The translations under genes and the position numbers were made by a program. Source: Anaeromyxobacter_A sp035538735 (GTDB lineage: Bacteria > Myxococcota > Myxococcia > Myxococcales > Anaeromyxobacteraceae). Taken from it: 13,571 nt of DNA. Below the pieces are notes generated by a model, which saw only the letters and a list, made by a program, of their open reading frames with translations, had not been told where the DNA came from and did not search any database. The stretch spans positions 1 to 13,571 of the forward strand of contig DATLJU010000028.1 in assembly GCA_035538735.1 (NCBI GenBank). The letters are read 5' to 3'. Below are positions 6,759 through 13,440 of this stretch, one piece after another; positions within the stretch are counted from its first letter, which is position 1; each line of letters begins with the position of its first letter.

Positions 6759-8054
6759 CTACTTCTTCTTGGCGGGCTTCCCGGCCCGCGCGCGCAGCTC
6801 GGCGGCGGCTTCCTTGATCTCGGAGAGATCGCGCACCATCTCGCTCCAGCCGTACCAGAGCGCGTAGTCGGGGCTGTTGTGGAACGCGCCCTGGAACGTC
6901 CGCATGCGGTGCTCCAGGAACATCACGAACAGCTTCTGCTCCGGCACGGTCGGGGCGTCGTGGAACGTGAGCAGGTCGGGGAACGGGTAGGCGTAGTCCT
7001 TGGGCTTCTTCAGCACGCCGTCCTGGTAGAGCGCAGCCACCGTCCGGATCGCCTCCGCCATGAGGTGGTCCGCGTCGCGGATGAGGTCCTCCGAGTTCTT
7101 GAACTGGGCCTTCACGAAGGCGGGCGCGTGGCACTTCTGGCAGGTCTCGACCATCGTCTTGCGCGAGGCGTCGAACTCCTCCTGCGACAGGCGCGCCACC
7201 TGTGCCGCCTTCACGACGTCGAGGCGCGGGGTGGGCTTGCCGCTCGGATCGAGCACGCCCAGGCCCTGCAGGATGGTGACCCGATCAGCCGCCCACTGCT
7301 TGTCCTCCGGCATCGGGAGTCGCACCGCCAGGAAGCCCCAGGCGGTGCGCACCTCGTGGCTGCCGTTCTGCATGTGGCAGGTCTGGCACGTCGGCGCGCC
7401 CGCGTCCTTCGGGATCACGCCGAGCTGTTTCAGCTCGCTGCGGACGCCGTGCTTGGAGGACTCGTACATCTCCCACTGCGGGTGATCGAACCCCATGTGA
7501 CAGGTCCGGCACGCCTGCGGTGAACGCGCCTCCTCGACCCGGAACGAGTGGCGGGTGTGGCAGGCATCGCACGACGCGTTCCCGTAGCCCTCGCGCGCCT
7601 TCTTGACGTCGCGCATGTCGGCCTCGCTCTTGAGGCCGAGGTTGTGGCAACCGCCACAGCCCTTCTGACCCTCCATGAGCGCCATCGGCTGGTAGTGGAA
7701 GGTCGGCATCGCCTTCATGGCGGCCCATGCGAACGCGTGCTTCGACTTCTTGAACTGGTCGACCTGCTGGGCGTGGCACTGGGCGCAAGTGTCGGGGGTC
7801 GGCAGCCTCACCTTCGCGACGTCGTCCTTCGAACGATGGTCCGCGCCGTGGCAGGTGTCGCACGAGATGCCGTTCTGGCTGTGCTTCGAGAGTCGCCAGT
7901 CGGAGACGATCGTCGGCGTGAGGTTCTGGTGACACGTGACGCACGCGTCGTCGGCGGCCCGGGCCCCCTTCGCGGCGGGCTTGGTCTGGGCCAGCCCGAG
8001 CGCTGGCGCGAGGGCGACGGCGAGGACGAGGGAGAAGGTGCTGCGCTTCGTCAT
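6759..8054 (-). CDS. Octahaem c-type cytochrome, hydroxylamine oxidoreductase (HAO)-like
   Basis: This is a 431-residue exported cytochrome. The signal peptide spans about 1-23 (M-T-K-R-S-T then hydrophobic). Eight CXXCH haem-binding motifs lie at 38, 65, 90, 133, 162, 182, 223 and 305. The C-R-T-C-H-M-G-F-D-H-P-Q-W-E-M-Y-E-S-S-K-H-G block (182-203) and a C-terminal Trp/Tyr-rich helical segment (F-H-N-S-P-D-Y-A-L-W-Y-G-W, 391-403) are characteristic of the HAO family. In ammonia oxidisers HAO oxidises hydroxylamine; HAO-like proteins in nitrate-ammonifying bacteria are thought to reduce nitrite or hydroxylamine. Whether a tyrosine crosslinks to the catalytic haem (Y397 or Y401 are candidates) cannot be decided by eye. 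It is the last gene of the nrf-nap operon, 61 bp after napD, with its own GGAGG site 5 bp before the ATG. No CXXCK motif is present, which argues against octahaem tetrathionate reductase. Confidence 0.87.
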   Translation of the reverse strand: MTKRSTFSLVLAVALAPALGLAQTKPAAKGARAADDACVTCHQNLTPTIVSDWRLSKHSQNGISCDTCHGADHRSKDDVAKVRLPTPDTCAQCHAQQVDQFKKSKHAFAWAAMKAMPTFHYQPMALMEGQKGCGGCHNLGLKSEADMRDVKKAREGYGNASCDACHTRHSFRVEEARSPQACRTCHMGFDHPQWEMYESSKHGVRSELKQLGVIPKDAGAPTCQTCHMQNGSHEVRTAWGFLAVRLPMPEDKQWAADRVTILQGLGVLDPSGKPTPRLDVVKAAQVARLSQEEFDASRKTMVETCQKCHAPAFVKAQFKNSEDLIRDADHLMAEAIRTVAALYQDGVLKKPKDYAYPFPDLLTFHDAPTVPEQKLFVMFLEHRMRTFQGAFHNSPDYALWYGWSEMVRDLSEIKEAAAELRARAGKPAKKK

Positions 8055-8115
8055 GAATCCTCCGATGAACGGGGCTGTGATGAGAGTGCTGGGATGAGCT
8101 GCTCGCGGGATCGCA

Positions 8116-8349
8116 CTAGGTCCCGACGAAGGTGGGGAAGATCCCGAGGATCCGCTCGTCCTCGCGCAGGAGCCGCTCGGTGAGCTCCTCCAGGGCGGTG
8201 CCGTCGCCGGCCTCGATCACCGCCGCCAAGCGGCAGGAGCCGTCGCCGCCCTGCAGCGTGAGGCCCGGCACGCGGAGGAGCGCTCCGGCGACGGCGGGGG
8301 CCGCGCCCGGCACGGTCTCGATGACGACGCCCGCGACGACCGGGCTCAA
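8116..8349 (-). CDS. napD: NapD, Tat-signal-binding maturation chaperone for NapA
   Basis: NapD is a small ferredoxin-fold cytoplasmic protein that binds the twin-arginine signal of NapA and holds back export until the molybdenum cofactor is inserted. The 77-residue product has the NapD pattern: an N-terminal beta strand (V-V-A-G-V-V-I-E-T-V-P-G), helix, G-L-T-L-Q-G-G-D-G, strand, helix and a final strand I-L-G-I-F-P-T-F. The only suitable start is TTG at 8349, overlapping the napA TGA as TTGA. A GGAG motif inside the end of napA is well placed 6 bp upstream of the TTG. This rare start plus overlap implies translational coupling, with NapD made in proportion to NapA. The reading frame continues upstream antiparallel to nothing real: it lies inside napA in another frame. 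Sequence divergence from well-known NapD proteins is high, but position makes the call firm. Confidence 0.83.
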   Translation of the reverse strand: MSPVVAGVVIETVPGAAPAVAGALLRVPGLTLQGGDGSCRLAAVIEAGDGTALEELTERLLREDERILGIFPTFVGT

Positions 8350-10592
8350 GCCTTCTCCACCTTGACCGCGCAGATCTTGAACTCGGGCTGGCGAGACACC
8401 GGGTCCACCGCGTCGACCGTGACGCGGTTGCACAGGTGCTCCGCGTCGTGCATGTGCACGAAGACGAGCCCGAGCCGCGCGGCGTCCGTGACCTTGACGC
8501 GGAACGTCTCCGCGCCGCGGCGCGAGCTCACCCGGACGCGGTCGCCGTCCTTCACCTCGAGCCGCGCCGCGTCCTGCGGATGCAGCTCCGCGAGCGCCTC
8601 GTAGCTGGCGTGCTGCAGCTCCTTGCAGTTGCGGGTCATGGTCCCCGTGTGCCAGTGCTCGAGGACGCGTCCGGTGGTGAACCACATCGGGTAGGCGGCA
8701 TCCACCACCTCCTCGGGCGGCTTCTGCGGCCTGAGCCACACCACCGCGCGTCCGTCGGGGCGGCCGTAGAACTTCACTCGCTGCGGGTGGTCGGCCGGCA
8801 CGAGCGGGTCCTCGCCGCGGACGTAGCGCCGCTTCGTCCCGGGGTGGTCCGCGCTCGGCATGGGCCAGAGCAGGCCGTGCGCCTGCCGGAGCCGCTCGCG
8901 GGTCATGCCGCTGAAGTCGTAGGCGGTGCCCCTCGCGACGCCCAGGATCTCCTCCCACGCGTCCGCCGGCGACTGGAAGGGGACGAGGTCACCATGGCCG
9001 AGCCGCCGCGCCAGGTCGCACAGGACGTCGAAGTCGGGTCGTGCCTCCCCCTGCGGCGGCACCGCGCGCTCGAGGAGCTGGTACCGCCGCTCGGTGCAGC
9101 CGTAGACGCCCTCCTTCTCCGCCCACAGCGCGGCCGGGAGCACGACGTCGGCGAGCTCGCTCGTGCGGGTGGGGTGGAACGCCTCCGAGACCACCACGAA
9201 GGCGCCCTCGCGCCGCATCGCGCGCCGGTAGCGCTCGACGTTCGGCAGGGACTGGCCAGGATTCGTGCACATCACGTACAGGCACTTCAGCTTCCCGTCC
9301 TCGAGGGCGCGGAAGAGGTCGATCGCCGGGAGGCCTGGCTTCGCGCTCAGCGTCCCCGGCGCCACCTTCCAAAGCCGCTCCATCTCGGCCCGGTGCTTCT
9401 CGTTCGCCACGAGCCGCCCGTACGGCAGGAGGTGGGAGAGCGCGCCGCCGTCGCGGACGCCCCCACACGCGTTGGGCTGGCCGGTCAGCGAGAGCGGCGT
9501 CGAGCCAGGCAGGCCGATCTTCCCGCTCACGAGGTGCAGGTTGTGGACGAGCTGGTTCGCCCAGACGCCCCGGGAGCGCTGGTTCAGGCCCATGGTCCAC
9601 ATGGACATCGCGCTGCGGCCCTTCTCGCCGAACCAGCGCGCCGCGCGGGTGATGTCCTCCGCGCTGCAGCCGGCGAGCGCCGCGACCTTCTGCGGAGTGT
9701 AGTCGGCGAGGAGCCGCTCGTAGTCGGCGCGCGCCTTGTTCACCTCCGTGCCCTCGCCGAAGGCGACGTGGTCCTTCAGGAAGGCCTCGTCGACGAGCCC
9801 GTCGGCGAAGAGGACGTTCGCCATCGCGTTCAGGATGGCGAGGTCGGTGCCCGGGACGAACGAGAGGTGGAGATCGGCGATGCGGCAGGTGGGCGTGCGG
9901 CGCGGGTCGAGCACGATCACCTTGACGTTCTTGCCGCTCTCCTTGCGCCGCAGGATGCGGTGGAAGAGGACCGGGTGGGCCTCGGCCGTGTTCGATCCCA
10001 CGAGGAGGAAGACGTCCGCGTGGTCGATGTCCTCGTAGCAACCCATCGGCTCGTCCTTGCCGTAGGTGCCGACGTACCCGGCGGTCGCGCTCGCCATGCA
10101 GAGGCGCGGGTTGCCCTCGACGTTGTTGGTGCGGATCCCCGCCTTGAACAGCTTGTTCGCGACGTAGGTCTCCTCCGTGAGGGCCTGGCCGGAGCCGTAG
10201 AAGCCGACCGCGTCCGGCCCGAACTTCTGGATCGCCTCCTGGAACTTCGCCGCGACGAGCCCCATCGCCTCGTCCCAGCTCGCGCGCTGGAAGCCGTCGC
10301 CCTTGCGGACGAGCGGGTGCAGGTGACGATCGGGCGCTGACATGATCTGCGGCAGCAGGTAACCCTTGACGCACAGGTACCCGGCGTTGTGGTCGTCCTT
10401 GTCGCCCTGCACCGCGACCACCTTCCCGCCGCGCGCGCCGACGTAGAGGCCGCAGCCGGTGCCGCAGTACCGGCAGACGCTCTTCGTCCAGGTGACGTCG
10501 TCGCCTGCGACCGCGGCGACGGGCCCCGAGAGCGCGGAGAGCGCGGACGCGGCGGCGGTGCTCTTGAGGAAGTCGCGGCGAGAGAGCGCCAT
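8346..10592 (-). CDS. napA: Periplasmic nitrate reductase catalytic subunit NapA (compact type)
   Basis: NapA reduces nitrate to nitrite in the periplasm using a bis-MGD molybdenum centre and one [4Fe-4S] cluster. The 748-residue precursor has a Tat signal (S-R-R-D-F-L-K at 4-10). Cluster ligands are C40, C43, C47 and C74, followed by the electron-relay lysine K76 in C-V-K-G. The molybdenum-ligand cysteine is C165 in N-P-R-L-C-M-A-S-A. The segment N-V-E-G-N-P-R-L-C-M-A-S and the total length of about 750 residues resemble the monomeric Desulfovibrio desulfuricans type rather than the longer 828-residue E. coli type that pairs with NapB; no napB is present here. Conserved molybdopterin-binding segments continue to the C-terminal D-P-V-S-R-Q-P-E-F-K. 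The ATG at 10592 has GGAG about 8 bp upstream and follows the tetrahaem cytochrome stop by 3 bp. The overlap with napD is 4 bp. Confidence 0.95.
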   Translation of the reverse strand: MALSRRDFLKSTAAASALSALSGPVAAVAGDDVTWTKSVCRYCGTGCGLYVGARGGKVVAVQGDKDDHNAGYLCVKGYLLPQIMSAPDRHLHPLVRKGDGFQRASWDEAMGLVAAKFQEAIQKFGPDAVGFYGSGQALTEETYVANKLFKAGIRTNNVEGNPRLCMASATAGYVGTYGKDEPMGCYEDIDHADVFLLVGSNTAEAHPVLFHRILRRKESGKNVKVIVLDPRRTPTCRIADLHLSFVPGTDLAILNAMANVLFADGLVDEAFLKDHVAFGEGTEVNKARADYERLLADYTPQKVAALAGCSAEDITRAARWFGEKGRSAMSMWTMGLNQRSRGVWANQLVHNLHLVSGKIGLPGSTPLSLTGQPNACGGVRDGGALSHLLPYGRLVANEKHRAEMERLWKVAPGTLSAKPGLPAIDLFRALEDGKLKCLYVMCTNPGQSLPNVERYRRAMRREGAFVVVSEAFHPTRTSELADVVLPAALWAEKEGVYGCTERRYQLLERAVPPQGEARPDFDVLCDLARRLGHGDLVPFQSPADAWEEILGVARGTAYDFSGMTRERLRQAHGLLWPMPSADHPGTKRRYVRGEDPLVPADHPQRVKFYGRPDGRAVVWLRPQKPPEEVVDAAYPMWFTTGRVLEHWHTGTMTRNCKELQHASYEALAELHPQDAARLEVKDGDRVRVSSRRGAETFRVKVTDAARLGLVFVHMHDAEHLCNRVTVDAVDPVSRQPEFKICAVKVEKA

Positions 10593-10595
10593 GGC

Positions 10596-11054
10596 TCAGC
10601 TCCGGTTCGGCGCCGGGTGCGGCGAGGTGCCCTTCGCCGTCAGCGCGTGGGGGGCGTGGCAGTCGAAGCAGCGGGCGGGCGCGCCGTCCTTCGACACGGT
10701 CGCGGCCTGCGCCGTGTGGCACCCGGCGCAGCCCGCCGCCTGGGGACGCGCGCGGAAGTCGGCGCCGGTCGAGCCGTGGCACACGAAGCACTTCACGAGC
10801 GCCAGGCCGTGGCGGCTCGCCTGCCACTGCGCGGCGACCTCGGGCGTCGCCTGCGCGTGGCACTCGGCGCAGGTGACGAGTCCGGTCTCGACCTCCGGGT
10901 GGACGGCCTGGACCTGGGGCGCCGCACCGCGCTGCGCCGGCTTCGAGCTGGCGCATGCCCCGAGCGCTAGCGCCGCCCCGAGCGCTAGCGCCGCCCCGAG
11001 CGCCGCCGTCACGAGCGCGGCGCCTACCCCGAGCACGTTCTCGCCGCGCCGCAT
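10596..11054 (-). CDS. napM: Tetrahaem c-type cytochrome lipoprotein, NapM-like
   Basis: This is a 152-residue exported tetrahaem cytochrome. The signal peptide carries a lipobox L-G-A-C with the lipidated cysteine at C34, so the mature protein is probably membrane-anchored on the periplasmic side. Four CXXCH motifs lie at 62, 89, 109 and 129. In Desulfovibrio, napM encodes a tetrahaem cytochrome directly before napA, carrying electrons between the quinol dehydrogenase and NapA. This gene has the same haem number and position, so the name NapM is used by analogy and inferred mainly from context. It starts 10 bp after the nrfA stop with GGGAGG 6 bp before its ATG, and ends 3 bp before napA. 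Its signal peptide contains an in-frame 18-bp duplication. A general Nrf-associated electron carrier is the main alternative. Confidence 0.75.
   Translation of the reverse strand: MRRGENVLGVGAALVTAALGAALALGAALALGACASSKPAQRGAAPQVQAVHPEVETGLVTCAECHAQATPEVAAQWQASRHGLALVKCFVCHGSTGADFRARPQAAGCAGCHTAQAATVSKDGAPARCFDCHAPHALTAKGTSPHPAPNRS
10960..10995. repeat. Two perfect 18-bp tandem copies inside the NapM-like signal peptide
   Basis: CCGAGCGCTAGCGCCGCC occurs at 10960-10977 and 10978-10995, with a degenerate third part at 10996-11007. On the coding strand it adds six codons (a Leu-Gly-Ala-Ala-Leu-Ala unit) to the hydrophobic core of the lipoprotein signal. Each unit also contains the palindrome AGCGCT. 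The length of 18 bp keeps the reading frame. Confidence 0.9.
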
Positions 11055-11064
11055 GGCCGCCTCC

Positions 11065-12756
11065 CTACCTCGCCACGCTCGCCGGGACGATGCCCGGCGC
11101 TGGCGTCGGCGCGGTGGCGAGCGTGCTCGCGCCGAGGAGCGACGCCTTCACCTGCGCCTGGCGAGCGAGGTCGATCGACTCGCCCAGGATCCGGCCGAGC
11201 TCCTGCGGAGCGTGGAAGCCCATCGAGTTCTCCGCCGCGACGAAGTCGAGGCGCCACTGGGCGGCGCGCTGGAGCTCCTCCAGCTCCTTCAGCGCCGGGT
11301 TCTTCTCGACCTGGGCGCGCCACGCGGCGAGCAGGTTCGCCTTCACCTCGGCGGCCATCTTCTTCTCCTGCTCCTCCTTCGGCGCCTTCTGGAACGCCTC
11401 CTGCTTCTCGAGCGTCTCCTTCGCCTTCGCGGTCGCGGCCCCGCGGGCGCGGTCGTCGTAGGGCTTCCGGACGGCGACGATGGCGTCGATCATCGCGACG
11501 TTCGCCTGGCCCGCGCGCGTCAGGAGCGCGAAGTGGCGGTCCTGGATGGCGAGCACGCGCGCCTTGATCTCGTCGTCGCCGTACGGGTGACAGCTGGCGC
11601 AGGCGCGGTTGGGCTGGAGCAGCGGGCTCCGCACCCAGTGATCCGAGAACTTCTGCGCGCCCTCGCGCTTGTAGGGCATGTGGCAGTCGGCGCACGTGAC
11701 GCCGCTCCGCGCGTGGATGCCCTGGCTCCACACCTCGAACTCCGGGTGCTGCGCCTTCAGGAGCTCGAAGCCGGTCTCGGCGTGCGTCCAGTCCTTGAAC
11801 CGCTGCCCCTTCACCGTCGTGTTGTCATAGAGGTGCTCCATCTGCTCCACCTTGAGCCCCTCGGCCCACGGGAAGAAGATGGTCTGCCCCTTGCCGCAGA
11901 AGTACTCGACGTGGCACTGGCCGCAGACGTACGAGCGCTTCTCCTGGCGCGTCGAGTCGAGGTTCGGGTCGTACGGCTTCTTGCGGTCGGTCTTGCGCCA
12001 GCGCTCGATCGACGGCAGGTGCGAGACGTCGCCCTGACCCGCGGCGAGCTTCTGGATGGCGGCGATGAAGCCGGGGCGCGTGACGCGGAGCTCCATCGAC
12101 TGCGAGTCGTGGCAGTCGACGCAGGAGACCGGGTGCGGCTTGCCGCCCTGGCCGACAAGCTCGCCGAGCTGCTTGTGGGCGTCCCAGTAGCTCATCTCGC
12201 CCACCTTCGCGAGCCCGGCCTGCAGCTGCTCGGCCTCGCTCGCCTGAGGCGCGGCCTCCTTCCCGAGCTTCTTGTAGAGCGGCACGATCGAGGCGTGGCA
12301 GTGGAGGCAGTTGCCGGATTGCTTTCCCTCGGCCGGCACGTTGCGCTTCGTGACCTCCTGGTCGTTGAGCATGTACGCGTGGCCGCGGCGGTCGCGGTAG
12401 TCGACGGCAAAGAGGTACCCGGCGAAGATGCGCTTCAGCCACGGGTCGCGGTCCGCCTTCTCCGGCGGCATCTCGCCTTCGGCGGGGCCCGCGCCGCCGC
12501 CGTACTTCGTGGCGGTGCGCTCGGCCGTGCGCTTGTAGTCGTCGAACTCGCGGGGCCAGTTCTTGCCCCACTTCGCCGGGTCGGTGTCGTTCTCGCCGAC
12601 CTCGACGACCTTGACGTAGGCGTGCCGCGCCTCCGTCTTGCGCTCGCTGATGTTGACGAGCAGCGCCGCGGCGCCGACCGCCACCAGGGCGAAGACGCCG
12701 GCGACGAGCGCGATGAGGAGGCCGCGGTTCCTGCGGGGCTGTGGGTCGGCGGTCAT
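11065..12756 (-). CDS. nrfA: Pentahaem ammonia-forming nitrite reductase NrfA, CXXCH-type haem 1
   Basis: NrfA reduces nitrite to ammonium with six electrons. The 563-residue precursor has an N-terminal hydrophobic segment (12-34) after a basic stretch, which acts as signal or anchor. Haem motifs are C150-L-H-C-H, C212-V-D-C-H, C278-G-Q-C-H, C355-A-D-C-H and C386-A-S-C-H. In most NrfA the first, catalytic haem motif is CXXCK; here its ligand lysine is replaced by His, a variant known in some lineages. The other signature residues are present: R124 in R-R-G-H-A-Y, E284 and Y285 in C-H-V-E-Y, and K334, Q336 and H337 in L-L-K-A-Q-H-P-E, covering the calcium site and active site. Length exceeds the E. 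coli protein (about 478), mainly through a charged insert at about 430-495 and a Pro/Ala tail. The ATG at 12756 has AGGAG 7 bp upstream; an earlier in-frame ATG at 12837 lies within nrfH. Confidence 0.95.
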   Translation of the reverse strand: MTADPQPRRNRGLLIALVAGVFALVAVGAAALLVNISERKTEARHAYVKVVEVGENDTDPAKWGKNWPREFDDYKRTAERTATKYGGGAGPAEGEMPPEKADRDPWLKRIFAGYLFAVDYRDRRGHAYMLNDQEVTKRNVPAEGKQSGNCLHCHASIVPLYKKLGKEAAPQASEAEQLQAGLAKVGEMSYWDAHKQLGELVGQGGKPHPVSCVDCHDSQSMELRVTRPGFIAAIQKLAAGQGDVSHLPSIERWRKTDRKKPYDPNLDSTRQEKRSYVCGQCHVEYFCGKGQTIFFPWAEGLKVEQMEHLYDNTTVKGQRFKDWTHAETGFELLKAQHPEFEVWSQGIHARSGVTCADCHMPYKREGAQKFSDHWVRSPLLQPNRACASCHPYGDDEIKARVLAIQDRHFALLTRAGQANVAMIDAIVAVRKPYDDRARGAATAKAKETLEKQEAFQKAPKEEQEKKMAAEVKANLLAAWRAQVEKNPALKELEELQRAAQWRLDFVAAENSMGFHAPQELGRILGESIDLARQAQVKASLLGASTLATAPTPAPGIVPASVAR

Positions 12757-12797
12757 GAGGTGCTCCTTTTTCGTGCGAGACGGCGTGAGAGGCTTGG

Positions 12798-13250
12798 TCA
12801 GCGGAGGTGGCCGACGGAGGCGTGGCAGCGGACGCACGACACGTCACGGCCGTGCGCGATGTCCTCGACCAGGTCGCTGTGGCAACGACGGCAGTTGTCC
12901 TCGACGACCCGCTTGCTCTGGGCCCGCGCCTGGATGGCGTCCGGGTAGCCGCCGAGCGTGAACGCGAGCGAGTGGTGGTAGCCGTTCATGGCCTTCACCA
13001 CGTACTTCGAGATCGGTCCGGCCGGGGTGTGGCAGTCGTTGCACGTCGCGACGAGGTGGTGCGGCGCGGCCTGCCACCCCGCGTAATGGCTCGCCATGAC
13101 GTGGCAGTTCGCGCAGGTCGCCGGATCGTTCCCGAGGTACGACGAGCCCTTCGCGTACTGGAATGCATAGCCGGCGACGCCCGCCGCCACGCCCGCGAAC
13201 GCGGCGATGGCGAGGACGGGCAGGCTGGCGATGCCCCTCGTCGTGCGCAT
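12798..13250 (-). CDS. nrfH: Tetrahaem quinol dehydrogenase NrfH (NapC/NirT family)
   Basis: NrfH is a membrane-anchored tetrahaem cytochrome that oxidises menaquinol and passes electrons to NrfA. The 150-residue protein has one N-terminal transmembrane helix (about 10-30) followed by CXXCH motifs at 46, 70, 120 and 139. M52, in C-A-N-C-H-V-M, is the expected methionine ligand of haem 1 in NrfH. The M-x-x-H-Y-x-G-W segment after haem 1 and P-H-H-L-V-A-T-C-N-D-C-H are family-typical. The start at 13250 was chosen because GGGAGG lies 4-5 bp upstream and the next in-frame ATG, at 13337, would add an unrelated leader crossing the predicted promoter. It is the first gene of the six-gene operon, 41 bp before nrfA. 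No other quinol dehydrogenase is visible in the window, so it may also serve NapA and the octahaem enzyme. Confidence 0.94.
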   Translation of the reverse strand: MRTTRGIASLPVLAIAAFAGVAAGVAGYAFQYAKGSSYLGNDPATCANCHVMASHYAGWQAAPHHLVATCNDCHTPAGPISKYVVKAMNGYHHSLAFTLGGYPDAIQARAQSKRVVEDNCRRCHSDLVEDIAHGRDVSCVRCHASVGHLR

Positions 13251-13302
13251 GGTTCCTCCCGCCCGCAGTCCATCCACGGGTCGTGACGGCGCCGACGACA
13301 AG

Positions 13303-13318
13303 AGCAAGGGTGGGGCCA
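13303..13318 (-). promoter_or_regulatory. Sigma-54 (-24/-12) promoter of the nrfHA-nap operon
   Basis: On the minus strand the sequence reads TGGCCCCACCCTTGCT. It has the required GG, ten bases, then GC geometry of the sigma-54 consensus TGGCACG-N4-TTGCW, with TGGC and TTGCT matching exactly. Initiation about 12 nt downstream would give a leader of roughly 40 nt ending at the nrfH ATG (13250), with the GGGAGG ribosome binding site inside it. This predicts control by an NtrC-type activator responding perhaps to nitrate, nitrite or redox state. Confidence 0.6.
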
Positions 13319-13390
13319 CCCGGCGCGAGGACGGCAAGTGCGCGGAGTTACCCGGACGGAGGTACGAATCGTCGCAGCCCCGCCACGGTA

Positions 13391-13420
13391 GGACCGGACG
13401 CGAGCATCCGAGCGGTCCGG
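13391..13420. promoter_or_regulatory. Interleaved short inverted repeats upstream of the nrfH promoter
   Basis: Two overlapping imperfect dyads occur: GGACCG (13391-13396) with CGGTCC (13413-13418), and CCGGAC (13394-13399) with GTCCGG (13415-13420). They lie about 75-115 bp upstream of the predicted sigma-54 promoter, a distance usual for activator binding sites. The arms are only 6 bp in a GC-rich background, so the call is tentative. The remainder of 13251-13440 shows no convincing gene. Confidence 0.3.
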
Positions 13421-13440
13421 ATGTGCGGGTCCGAAGTCAT

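Noticed and set aside
4327..7134. 935-codon open frame on the minus strand
   Set aside because: Low-complexity Arg/Ala/Gly shadow crossing the nitronate-monooxygenase-like gene and deoB; both have clear family motifs in other frames.
6759..8054. Octahaem tetrathionate reductase as identity of the eight-haem cytochrome
   Set aside because: That family has a CXXCK motif; all eight motifs here are CXXCH and the conserved blocks are HAO-like.
8436..10340. 634-codon plus-strand open frame opposite napA
   Set aside because: Antisense shadow of napA created by high GC; no recognisable motifs.
8346..10592. Formate dehydrogenase or assimilatory nitrate reductase instead of NapA
   Set aside because: The Tat signal, the N-P-R-L-C-M-A-S-A Mo-cysteine segment, absence of selenocysteine, and adjacent napD point to NapA.
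10459..12948. 829-codon plus-strand open frame opposite nrfA and the NapM-like gene
   Set aside because: Antisense shadow; the opposite strand carries nine intact CXXCH haem motifs.
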